Source: Nocardia niwae NBRC 108934 = DSM 45340 (lineage in GTDB: Bacteria > Actinomycetota > Actinomycetes > Mycobacteriales > Mycobacteriaceae). Taken from it: DNA of 64,000 bases. Shown one piece after another: positions 43,854 through 52,900 of this stretch (position 1 is its first letter; each line of letters begins with the position of its first letter). Where the stretch lies: assembly GCF_001613465.1 (NCBI RefSeq), contig NZ_BDCK01000048.1, positions 1-64,000 of the forward strand. The letters are read 5' to 3'. A program made the translations under genes and the position numbers. The notes under the pieces are model-generated. The model had not been told where the DNA came from. It made no database searches and saw only the letters and a program-made list of their open reading frames with translations.

Positions 43854-45058
43854 GCGTTTGCTCCTCGCTTCTCACGCGACCGGCGGGTCACCGTGGTGCG
43901 GCGCCGGGCGGCCGGTCGACGGCGAGGCGACTCGGATTCGTCTTCCTCGTCCTCGTCTCGCTCGTCCGCGTCCTGCTCGTCAGTCTCGTCAATTCCTTCC
44001 TCGTCCGGCTCCTCGTCGTCCGGCTGCTTCCGCGCGGAACTCTCCTCGTCCCCGCGGTCTTCTTCGGTGTTCTCCTCCTCCTCGCGCCGTGCGGTCTCGT
44101 CGTCCTTGACGACCTTGCTTTCGCGGATCTCCCCGTGCCAGCCGACGATGTCGTCGGGATGCAGCACGGCCTCGGTCATGACGTGGCGCTGGAAGTGTTT
44201 GAGTTCCAAGCGGCACCGGCGACCGGCCGCGCGCCACATGTTGGCGGTCTTCTCGAAGAACCCTTTGGGGTGGTACTCCAGCACCACGAGGATGCGGGTG
44301 TAACCCGGCGAAAGCTCATGGAAAGTGACCGCGCCATCGATGTAGCCCTTGTGGCCCTTCGAACGCCAGACGATCCGCTCGAACGGCACCTGCTCGAGAA
44401 TCGTGGATTCCCAGGTGCGCCTGGACCAGAACACTTTGCCCGTCCAGCTGAGTTTCTCGTCGGCCACCTGCTCGACTTGCTCGAGTTTCTTGGTGAACTT
44501 CGGGAAGTCCGCGAACTGGGTCCACTGGTCGTAGGCCAAGTCGATCGGGACGCCGACATCGATGTGCTCGACGATATTGGTCAGCTTGATCTTCTTGCCG
44601 CCACCCTTGCCCTTGCCGCCGGTCAGCGACTCCTTCGCCGTCTCGAACCCTTCGCGCAGCGTGTGGCCGATCTTGCTCTTGCCCATGCTCATGGCCGCCT
44701 GGAACGGCGAGGCGCCTCCGGCGAGCTTTTCCACGCCGGTCAGCGCCGACAGCAGATTCCCTCCGCCGCCTTCGGCGTACTCGGTCAACCGGCCCGCGGT
44801 CTTCGACACCTGGTTGGTGAGCCCGGACACCGCGCGTTCGGCCAGTGCTCCCGTGAGGTTCTGCACCGACTGCTGCAAGACGCCGGTCGGCGTGGGCGGT
44901 GGCGCCTTCTTCTTGGCGGATGATCCCGCCTTCTTGGCGGATGACCCCGCCTTTCTGGCGGACGATCCCGCCCCTGTGGCGGCTTTGGTGGCCCGGCCCG
45001 CTGTATCGGCAGCCACCTTGCCGACTCCGGCGGTCGCGTCGCGCAAGATCTTCGCCAT
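43850..45058 (-). CDS. SRPBCC-domain protein of the gas vesicle cluster (GvpZ-like)
   Basis: The 402-residue protein has a Lys/Ser/Ala-rich start with a three-fold heptad-like repeat (AGSSAKK, around residues 30-50), a helical middle, an SRPBCC/polyketide cyclase-like domain (about 160-305; HIDVGVPIDLAYDQWTQFAD), and a long C-terminal acidic tail ending in a basic patch. Streptomyces gas vesicle clusters carry a matching gene, often called gvpZ or cyclase. It may bind lipid or protein at the vesicle surface (inference). It overlaps gvpA by four bases. Confidence 0.85.
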   Translation of the reverse strand: MAKILRDATAGVGKVAADTAGRATKAATGAGSSARKAGSSAKKAGSSAKKKAPPPTPTGVLQQSVQNLTGALAERAVSGLTNQVSKTAGRLTEYAEGGGGNLLSALTGVEKLAGGASPFQAAMSMGKSKIGHTLREGFETAKESLTGGKGKGGGKKIKLTNIVEHIDVGVPIDLAYDQWTQFADFPKFTKKLEQVEQVADEKLSWTGKVFWSRRTWESTILEQVPFERIVWRSKGHKGYIDGAVTFHELSPGYTRILVVLEYHPKGFFEKTANMWRAAGRRCRLELKHFQRHVMTEAVLHPDDIVGWHGEIRESKVVKDDETARREEEENTEEDRGDEESSARKQPDDEEPDEEGIDETDEQDADERDEDEEDESESPRRRPAARRRTTVTRRSREKRGANA

Positions 45059-45064
45059 CGCCGA

Positions 45065-45832
45065 TCACCTCCTCGTGCGCCGCACCGGCGCTTGACCGGC
45101 CTCGGCGCGACTACGGCGGCCGCCGGTCCCGGACGGTTTACGATCCGCGGAGTCGGACGAACGGTCCGCGGAACGCGAGCTCGCCGCGCGCCGGGCGGCG
45201 GTGCTCGACCGGCGGCTGCGCGTCCGCGCGGCGGGACGCTCGGTGTCGTCCTCCGCTGCACCCTGGTCGGCATCTTCCTCGTCGTCGGGCGTTTGCTCCT
45301 CGTCTTCGTCTTCGAGCTCGTTGTCGGGCGTGCGGTCCTGGTCGTCCTCGTCCTCGTCTTCGAGCTCGTTGTCGGCCATGCGGTCCTGGTCGTCCTCGTA
45401 ATCGTCTTCGAGCTCGTTGTCGGGCGTCTGCTCCTCGTCCTCGCGCCCTCCCTCGTCGTACTCGGACGACTCGTCTTCGTACTCGTCCTCATCGGAATCC
45501 GTCGCCCGCGAGCCCTCTCGGCCCTGGTCCGCCAAGAGCGTCGTACCCTGCTGCAACCGGTTGCTGAGCGCGTCTATGCGGTTGCTCGCCGCGGTGACCG
45601 CGGCCGAGCGCACGGCGCCGACCAGCTCGTCGCGCACGGTGTCGGTGATCCGGGTCAATTCCGGTGTCGATCGGAGCAGCTCCGTACCGCGCTCCAGCAG
45701 GCCCCCTGGCGTTCCCGCGGATCGCCTGGCCATCGCGGCGCCCGCCAGCGACATCGCGAAACGCATCTTGCGCGTGCGGCCCAGCAGGTACCCGATGCCC
45801 ACCCCTAACGCAATTCTTCCTCCACCCTTCAT
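45065..45832 (-). CDS. Acidic repeat protein of the gas vesicle cluster (GvpY-like)
   Basis: The 255-residue protein has a short conserved N-terminus (IALGVGIGYLLGRTRKMR, residues 6-23) typical of a Streptomyces gvp gene often mislabelled DNA primase (gvpY). It is followed by a helical region (50-100) and then by about 90 residues of Glu/Asp-rich repeats based on DNELEDEYEDDQDRTP, and a basic Arg/Ser tail. The acid-base block design suggests a charged, disordered spacer. It is the first gene of the operon; six bases separate it from the next. Confidence 0.8.
   Translation of the reverse strand: MKGGGRIALGVGIGYLLGRTRKMRFAMSLAGAAMARRSAGTPGGLLERGTELLRSTPELTRITDTVRDELVGAVRSAAVTAASNRIDALSNRLQQGTTLLADQGREGSRATDSDEDEYEDESSEYDEGGREDEEQTPDNELEDDYEDDQDRMADNELEDEDEDDQDRTPDNELEDEDEEQTPDDEEDADQGAAEDDTERPAARTRSRRSSTAARRAASSRSADRSSDSADRKPSGTGGRRSRAEAGQAPVRRTRR
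45300..45440. repeat. 48-bp tandem repeat inside the gvpY-like gene
   Basis: The sequence TTCGAGCTCGTTGTCGG begins at 45311, 45359 and 45407, an exact 48-base period coding for a 16-residue acidic unit. Copy number is likely to vary between strains. Confidence 0.85.
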
Positions 45833-46152
45833 TGCTCACTCCTTGCTCGCCTCGACGGCAACCCCACCGGCGAAGGCCGGGGCGCCGAGACTTGACGTCC
45901 TCAGAAGTGGGGTAGACCACATCCCAGTGGCCAAACATCAGCGTATTCCTGGTTACCGAATGGGTCGATGGGTTCTGCCTGCGAGAAGCCGGGTAGAACC
46001 GGGCGGTCGGAATGCTGTCAGCGACCATCTGGCCCCAGGGGTCGGCGCAGCGGGAAAAAATTCTCGGGAAACTTCGCGAAGTATGTCGAAGTCGAACTGC
46101 CGGCTCCGACCAGTAGGTGACAGCAGGTCACGCCACAGCACAGGAGCACATC
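45833..46152. promoter_or_regulatory. Divergent promoter region of the gas vesicle operon and the VOC gene
   Basis: About 320 bases between start codons. On the plus strand GGTTC (45971) and GGGTA (45991), 15 bases apart, resemble a general-stress sigma-factor promoter. A 12-bp perfect palindrome (ACTTCGCGAAGT, 46071-46082) lies nearer the VOC gene. No clear minus-strand promoter was found for the gvp operon. Confidence 0.35.
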
Positions 46153-46608
46153 ATGTCCGTCAACACCTTCTTCTGGTTCGACAACGCCGCCGAGGAAGCC
46201 GCGGCGCTCTACACCTCGGTGATCCCGAACTCACGGGTGGTCGAGGTATCCCGCAAATCCGATGGTTCGGTGTTCATCGTCCTGCTGGATCTGGACGGTC
46301 AGGCGGTCACGCTGATGAACGGTGGCCCGGACCACCAGCTCACCGAGGCCGCGTCGCTGCAGGTGATCGTGGATACCCAGGACGAGGTCGATCGCCTGTG
46401 GGAGGCCCTCACCGCGAACGGCGGCGAGCCCGGACCGTGCGGCTGGCTGAAAGACCGCTACGGCCTGTCCTGGCAGGTGGTGCCTTCGGCGCTGCCGAAG
46501 TTGATGAACGGTGACGATCCCGCCAAGACCATCGCCGTTGGCACCGCCTTGCGGTCGATGTCGAAGCTCGATCTCGCGGTGCTCCAGGACGCCTACGACA
46601 ACGCCTGA
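46153..46608 (+). CDS. PhnB/VOC-family protein
   Basis: The 151-residue protein is of the PhnB-like vicinal oxygen chelate group: TFFWFDNAAEEAAALYTSV at the start and DRYGLSWQVVP near residue 100, the usual family ending. The function within this group is unclear (stress-related or quinone-methyltransferase-like). The ATG at 46153 follows CAGGAG. It has its own terminator at 46627. Confidence 0.82.
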   Translation: MSVNTFFWFDNAAEEAAALYTSVIPNSRVVEVSRKSDGSVFIVLLDLDGQAVTLMNGGPDHQLTEAASLQVIVDTQDEVDRLWEALTANGGEPGPCGWLKDRYGLSWQVVPSALPKLMNGDDPAKTIAVGTALRSMSKLDLAVLQDAYDNA

Positions 46609-46626
46609 CCGGCGCCGTGAAACCGA

Positions 46627-46662
46627 AGACCCCGCACGGACACCGTTGTCCGGGCGGGGTCT
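46627..46662. terminator. Bidirectional terminator between the VOC gene and narI
   Basis: AGACCCCGC (46627-46635) and GCGGGGTCT (46654-46662) form a 9-bp outer stem; an inner CGGACA/TGTCCG stem with a four-base loop sits inside. The arrangement is long and GC-rich, without a T tract, and it separates convergent genes. Confidence 0.8.
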
Positions 46663-46677
46663 CGCGCGACGGCGTCG

Positions 46678-47436
46678 TCAGCGCCAGCGTTCGGGTGTCA
46701 CGGGCGCGTCCCACGCGCGGGCGTAACGGCGTTTGTCGGCAGCGTTGTACTCCTTGCTGCGGTAGACCACGTACGGCCGCACCAGGTAGCCCACCGGCGC
46801 GCTGAACATGTGCACCAGGCGGGTGTACGGCCACAACCCGATCAGCGCGAGCACGACCAGCCCGTGCAATTGGAAGGTCCACGGGGTGTCCACCATCAGT
46901 TCGGGCCGGGGCGTGAGGCCGAACAGGCTGCGGAACCACGGCGAGACCGTCTCGCGGTAGTTGTAGGTGCCCCACAGCAGGTTGCTGCCCCAGGTGTTGA
47001 GCAGACCGGTGATCAGCGCGGCGGCCAGCAGCGCGTACATCAGCTTGTCGTTGCCGGTCGTCGCCTTGCGGACGGCGGGAACGGTGAAACGCCGGTAGAG
47101 CAGGATGCCGACGCCCGCCAGCACGGCGACCCCGGCCACCGACCCCGCGGAGACGGCGATCACGTGGTAGACGTGCTCGGAGATCCCGACCGCGGAGGTC
47201 CACGACTCCGGGATCAGGACGCCGAGCACGTGACCGCCGAACACCCCGAGCATGCCGAAGTGGAACAACGGGCTGCCCAGGCGCAGCAGGCGGCTCTCGT
47301 AGATCTGCGAGGAACGGGTGGTCCAGCCGAACTGGTCGTTGCGGTAGCGCCACAGGTGCCCGAGCACGAACGAAGTGAACGCGACGTACGGCAGGATCAG
47401 CCACAGCGAGACCGGCAGATGCGGTGTTGCGTTCAT
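46678..47436 (-). CDS. narI: Respiratory nitrate reductase, gamma subunit
   Basis: The 252-residue membrane subunit carries haem b and passes electrons from menaquinol to NarH. It has about five membrane helices. Histidines expected as haem ligands are in the HFGMLGVFGGHVLG and FQLHGLVVLALIG segments. It ends the operon and overlaps narJ by four bases. Confidence 0.95.
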   Translation of the reverse strand: MNATPHLPVSLWLILPYVAFTSFVLGHLWRYRNDQFGWTTRSSQIYESRLLRLGSPLFHFGMLGVFGGHVLGVLIPESWTSAVGISEHVYHVIAVSAGSVAGVAVLAGVGILLYRRFTVPAVRKATTGNDKLMYALLAAALITGLLNTWGSNLLWGTYNYRETVSPWFRSLFGLTPRPELMVDTPWTFQLHGLVVLALIGLWPYTRLVHMFSAPVGYLVRPYVVYRSKEYNAADKRRYARAWDAPVTPERWR

Positions 47437-48113
47437 CGTCGGCCTTCCGATCCGTCGAACAGGGAGGGGTCCATCGCGAACGGTTCGAGCCCGACCTCTT
47501 CCTCGGGCGGGCCCTGCGCGGCGAGTTCGGCGATGCGCCTGCGGTCCGCGGTGGTCGGCGGCGGCAGGGTAACCCCGATCGCCGCGAGCACTCCGGCGTA
47601 GGGCGAGCCGTGGTCGGACAGGGAAAGCCGTAGCAGCTCCAGCACCGGCACGTGCTCACCGAGCAGGCGTTCGCCGCCGATCGGATCCACGGTGGCGGCG
47701 AACTCCAGCAGCACCGGCAGGTGGTCGGGTAGTTCCTCGTCGCCGAGTTCGACACCGGCGTGCCGGTAGGCGTGCTTGAACCGCAGCAGCGCCATCCCGC
47801 GCTTGCGCGTGTCGCCGTAGGCGTAAAAAGTCAGGTGCAGGCTGGCCCGCCGGCGCATGTCGAAGGTCGCGACGTAGTCCGCGGCGAGTTCCAGCGGTGG
47901 GGTCGTCCGCAGGTGGTCGAGGCATCCGCTCAGGTGGGCGCTCACCTCGTCCGGCAAAGCGGCCGCGGCCGCGGTCAACTGGCCGACCATGGCCAGCGTC
48001 TGCTCGGTCGGGTAGTCCAGCAGCAGCGCGGCGATCCGCCAGACCAATTGCCGGTCGCGTTGCGCGAGCTCCACCACCGGTTCCGGGCGGCGGCGCAGTT
48101 TCAGCATGCTCAT
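47433..48113 (-). CDS. narJ: Nitrate reductase assembly chaperone
   Basis: The 226-residue TorD/NarJ-family chaperone inserts the molybdenum cofactor into NarG. Signatures are AALLLDYPTEQTLAMV near the start and VATFDMRRRASLHLTFYAYG mid-protein. It is four-base overlapped on both sides. Confidence 0.94.
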   Translation of the reverse strand: MSMLKLRRRPEPVVELAQRDRQLVWRIAALLLDYPTEQTLAMVGQLTAAAAALPDEVSAHLSGCLDHLRTTPPLELAADYVATFDMRRRASLHLTFYAYGDTRKRGMALLRFKHAYRHAGVELGDEELPDHLPVLLEFAATVDPIGGERLLGEHVPVLELLRLSLSDHGSPYAGVLAAIGVTLPPPTTADRRRIAELAAQGPPEEEVGLEPFAMDPSLFDGSEGRR

Positions 48114-49894
48114 CGGCCTGCTCCGGTCCGAGCAGCCGGGTCCTCGGTCACGGTCGTGTTGCCGTTGGCGTGCCCGTTGCCCGCGCCGGTTCCGTGGCCG
48201 TCGGTACGCCCGTCAGCGGCGCTGTTCTCGTGCCCGTCGACGCCACCGTTCGCATGACCGTTGGTGGCGCCGTGCCCATTTCCGTTGCCGTTCGCGGCGG
48301 CACCGGTCGGGACCAAGCCCTCGGTGCTCTTGCCGTCCCAGTTCAACAGGTTGATCCGGGCGGACTTCTCCTGCGGCGCGGCGCCATTGGTGTCGGTGAG
48401 GTGGAACTTCTCCACCATCTGGTCGAACGCCGTCATACCCGGTCCGCCGTCGGTGTCCAGGCTGCAGCCGGTGGCGAGCGAGTCCAGTTCGTGCGCGCGG
48501 GCTCCCGCGCCGGTCGGGATGACGTAGCGGTGCTCGTATTTGGCGATGGCCAGCAGCCGGTACATCGCCTCGATCTCCTCCGGCTCCAGCCGCACCGACG
48601 GCGCGATCGCGGGATCGGGCTCCTCACCGAGGTTCACCGACCGCATGAACGAGCGCATCGCCGCGAGGCGCTGCAACGACGCGCGCACCGGCCCCACATC
48701 GCCCGCGGTGAACAGCTCGGCCAGGTACTCCACCGGAATGCGCAGCGCGTCGATCGCGCCGAACAAGTTGGACACGTTCTCGCCGTCGTGGCCGGTCTCC
48801 GAGAGCACGTCCACCACCGGCGACAGCGGCGGCACGTACCAGACCATCGGCATGGTGCGGTATTCCGGATGCAGCGGAAGCGCGATCTGGTAGTCCACGA
48901 TCAGCTTGTAGACCGGTGAATCCTGGGCCGCCTGAATCCATTCCGGCGAGATCCCGGCTCGCTCGGCCTCCGCGATCACCCGCGGATCATGCGGGTTGAG
49001 GAACACCCCGAGCTGGGACGGGTAGAGATCCTTGTCCTCGGTGACCGACGCGGCCTCCAGCACGGCGTCGGCGTCGTAGAGCATGACGCCGATGTAGCGC
49101 AGCCGCCCCACGCAGGTCTCCGAGCACACCGTGGGGATGCCGACTTCCACGCGCGGGTAGCAGAAGGTGCACTTCTCGGCCTTGCCCGTCTTGTGGTTGA
49201 AGTAGATCTTCTTGTACGGGCAGCCCGACACGCACTGCCGCCAGCCGCGGCACTTGTCCTGGTCCACCAGCACGATGCCGTCCTCGGCACGCTTGTAGAT
49301 CGCGCCCGAGGGGCACGAAGCCGCGCACGACGGATTGAGGCAGTGCTCGCAGATCCGCGGCAGGTAGAACATGAAGGTCTCTTCGAACTCCAGTTTCACC
49401 TGATCGGACAGCTTCGCCAGCAGCGGGTCCTTACCGACCTGCTCCGGGCCCGAACCCAGGTCGTCGTCCCAGTTGGCGCCCCAGGTGACCTTCGTGTCCT
49501 CGCCGGTGATCAGCGATTTCGGCCGCGCGACCGGCGTCGTGTCGACCGGCGGCGAGGACAGCAGGTTGTCGTAGTCGTAGCTCCACGGCTCGTAGTAGTC
49601 CTCGACCGTGGGCAGATCCGGGTTCGCGAAGATGTTCAGCAGCCGCTTCAACCGGGAGCCGGACTTGAGCGTGAGCTTGCCGCGCTTGTTCAGCGTCCAG
49701 CCGCCCTTCCACTTCTCCTGATCCTGGTACTGGCGCGGATAGCCCTGTCCCGGACGGGTTTCCACGTTGTTGAACCAGACGTACTCGGTGCCGCCGCGAT
49801 TGGTCCACGCCTGCTTGCAGGTGACCGAGCAGGTGTGGCAGCCGATGCACTTGTCCAGGTTCATCACCATGGCCAGCTGTGCCATGACGCGCAT
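48110..49894 (-). CDS. narH: Respiratory nitrate reductase, beta subunit, with Gly/Asn/His tail
   Basis: NarH (594 residues) is the iron-sulphur electron carrier. The first cluster motif C-x2-C-x2-C-x3-C is at Cys16, 19, 22 and 26. Others lie in CEHCLNPSCAASCPSG, CRGWRQCVSGCPYKK (the Trp replaces a Cys, as in the [3Fe-4S] cluster) and CTFCYP. The C-terminal 60 or so residues (48110-48305) are an added low-complexity tail rich in Gly, Asn and His, with five G-H units, not seen in standard NarH. I chose the ATG at 49894, just before the ferredoxin start. Confidence 0.93.
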   Translation of the reverse strand: MRVMAQLAMVMNLDKCIGCHTCSVTCKQAWTNRGGTEYVWFNNVETRPGQGYPRQYQDQEKWKGGWTLNKRGKLTLKSGSRLKRLLNIFANPDLPTVEDYYEPWSYDYDNLLSSPPVDTTPVARPKSLITGEDTKVTWGANWDDDLGSGPEQVGKDPLLAKLSDQVKLEFEETFMFYLPRICEHCLNPSCAASCPSGAIYKRAEDGIVLVDQDKCRGWRQCVSGCPYKKIYFNHKTGKAEKCTFCYPRVEVGIPTVCSETCVGRLRYIGVMLYDADAVLEAASVTEDKDLYPSQLGVFLNPHDPRVIAEAERAGISPEWIQAAQDSPVYKLIVDYQIALPLHPEYRTMPMVWYVPPLSPVVDVLSETGHDGENVSNLFGAIDALRIPVEYLAELFTAGDVGPVRASLQRLAAMRSFMRSVNLGEEPDPAIAPSVRLEPEEIEAMYRLLAIAKYEHRYVIPTGAGARAHELDSLATGCSLDTDGGPGMTAFDQMVEKFHLTDTNGAAPQEKSARINLLNWDGKSTEGLVPTGAAANGNGNGHGATNGHANGGVDGHENSAADGRTDGHGTGAGNGHANGNTTVTEDPAARTGAGR

Positions 49895-49950
49895 GTCAGT
49901 ACCGCTTTCTCGCGTCGGTGGATGGTGCCTGCGTGCCGCGTTCGCCCATG

Positions 49951-52900
49951 TCAGTACTCCACTTCCTGCGAGCGCCTGCGAATCGTGGTCACCTCGTCGC
50001 GTTGATTTCCGGTGGGCCCGTGATAGTTCAGCGCGAAGGACTGCTGCGCGTAGCCGCCGATGAGATGCGAGGGCTTGATCATGATGCGGGTGAGCGCGTT
50101 GTGAATGCCGCCGCGCTTGCCCCGGCCTTTGGTGTCCTCGCCGAGACCCTCGATGCGCGGCACGTCCACCGCGCGGTCCTGGGCGTGGTACATGAACACC
50201 GTGCCCTCCGGCATCCGGTGGCTGACGATGGCGCGGGCCACCACGATGCCGTTGCGGTTGATCGCCTCGATCCAGTCGTTGTCGGCCACTCCGATCTTCG
50301 CCGCGTCGCGATCGGACATCCAGATCGTCTGCCCGCCGCGCGAGAGCGTCAGCATGTGCAGGTTGTCCTGGTAGGCGGAGTGGATCGACCACTTGGAGTG
50401 CGGGGTCAGGTACCGCACGGTGACGCCCTTGTCGCCGACCTCGCCGATCGAGGGCTCGCGGAACAGCGCGGTCATGTCCAGCGGCGGACGGAAGATCGGC
50501 AGCTGTTCACCGAGTTCGATCATCCAGTCGTGATCCAGGTAGAAGTGCTGCCGACCGGTGAGCGTGTGCCAGGGCTTGAGCCGCTCGGTGTTGATGGTGA
50601 ACGGCGAGTACCGGCGTCCGCCGGTCTCACTGCCCGACCACTCCGGCGAGGTGATGACCGGCACCGGGCGCGCCTGGGTGTCGGCGAAGGTGATCCGTTT
50701 GCCCTCGTGCTCGGCGGCCAGGTCGGCCAGCTGGGTGCCGGTGCGGCGCTCGAGTGCGTGGAAGCCCTCCACCGCCAGACGGCCGTTCGTGGTGCCGGAC
50801 AGGGCGAGGATCGCCTCGGCCGCATGCGTGTCCTTGGCCAGCGACGGCCTGCCCTGCGCGATGCCGGACACCACCGTGCCGTTCACCCCGGCGAGGTACT
50901 CGACCTCCTGGTCGGGGTAGGTGGTGACGCCCTTGGTGGTGACGCCGAGTGTGTCGACCAGTGGCCCGAGCGCGGCCATCTTCTCCGCGATCTTCGGGTA
51001 GTCGCGTTCGACCACGACCAGCTTCGGCATGGTCTTGCCCGGAACCGGTTCGCACTCACCGGCTTTCCAGTCCAGCACGCGCCCGCCCGCCTGCGCCGTC
51101 GCGTCCGGCGAGTCGTGCTGCAACGGCACCGCGACGATGTCCTTGCGCTTGCCCAGGTGCTTCTCGGCCATCCAGGAGAAGCCGCGCGCGATCCGGTGGA
51201 AAGCGTCGAAGTCGGTCTTGGCCTCCCAGGGCGGCGAGATCGCCGGGGAGAAGGCGTGCACGAACGGGTGCATGTCGGTGGAGGACAGGTCGTGCTTCTC
51301 GTACCAGGTGGCGGCGGGCAGCACGATGTCGGAGAACAGCGTGGTGCTGGTCATCCGGAAATCCAGTGACAGCAACAGATCCAGCTTGCCGGTGGCGGCG
51401 GTCTCGCGCCAGTTCAGCTCCTGCGGCCGCACACCGGTGGCCTCGGCGGCCTGCAAGTTGGAGTCGGCGCCGAGCAGGTGGCGCTGGAAGTACTCGTTGC
51501 CCTTGCCGGAGGAGCCGAGCAGATTCGCCCGCCACACGGTCAGGCAGCGGGGGAAGTTCTCCGGCGCGTCCGGGTCCTCGCAGGCGAAGTTCAGGTCGCC
51601 GGACTTCAGCCCGTCCACCACGTGCTCGGGGGCGGTCTTGCCCGCGGCCTCCGCCTCGTCCACCAGATCGAGCGGATTGCGGTCGAAGGTGGGGTAGCTG
51701 GGCATCCAGCCCAGCCGGGTGGCCAGCGCGATGTTGTCGGCGGCCGTGCGGCCTGCGAACTTGCCCGCGCCGAGCGGCGAGGCGAACGCCTCCGCGGTGA
51801 ACGGGTCGTAGCGCCACTGGTCGTTGGTCAGATACCAGAACACGGTGCCCTGCATCTGCCGTGGCGGGCGCTGCCAGTCCAGGCCGAAGGCCAGGGTGGA
51901 CCAGCCGGTGACCGGTCGGCACTTCTCCTGCCCGACGTAATGCGCCCAGCCGCCGCCGTTCACGCCCTGGCAGCCGGTCAGCAGGGTCAAGGTGAAGAAC
52001 GCGCGGTAGATCTGATCGGAGTGGAACCAGTGGTTGGTGCCCGCGCCCATGAGGATCATCGAGCGGCCGCCGGAACGGTCGGCGTTGTCGGCGAACTCCC
52101 GCGCGATGCGCTGGGCCTGCACGGCGGGCACGCCGGTGATGGCTTCCTGCCAGGCCGGGGTGTAAGGCTCGGCCGCGTCGTCGTAGCCGCTGGGCCACGT
52201 TCCGGGCAGGCCGTCGCGACCGACGCCGTACTGCGCCAGCAGCAGATCGAAGACCGTCGTGACGCGCCTGCCCGCGACGGTCGTGGTCGGCACGCCGCGG
52301 GTGAGCACGCCGGGGACGTCGCTGTCGAAGCGGGGAATCCGTACGGCCGCAGCGTCGTCGGTGCGGCCGTACAGGCTCAGGAGGGGATCGACGTCGTCGA
52401 GATCGAGGTTCCAGCGCCCGGTTCCTTCTTCACCGAACCGATGGCCGAGCGACCCGTTGGGCACCACCGGCTGTGCCTGCGCGTCCAGCAGGACCGTCTG
52501 GAACTCCACGCCCTCACCGGTCCGGCCGAGGTCGGCGGCGGTGAGGAACTTCCCGGGGACGTATGCCCCGTCGTGCTCGTCGAGCGTGATGAGGAACGGC
52601 AGGTCGGTGAATCGCTTGATGTAGTCGAGGAAGCGCGGCGTGCTCTTCTCGACGAAGAACTCCTTCAGCACGACGTGGCCCATCGCCATGGCCAGGGCCG
52701 CGTCGGTGCCGGGACGGGCGGGCACCCACTCGTCGGCGAACTTGGTGTTGTCGGCGTAGTCGGGGGAGACCACGACCACCTTCTGGCCCCGGTAGCGGGC
52801 CTCGGTCATGTAGTGCGCGTCCGGCGTCCGGGTGACCGGCACGTTCGAGCCCCACATGATGAGGTACCCGGCGTCGAACCAGTCCGCGGACTCCGGCACG

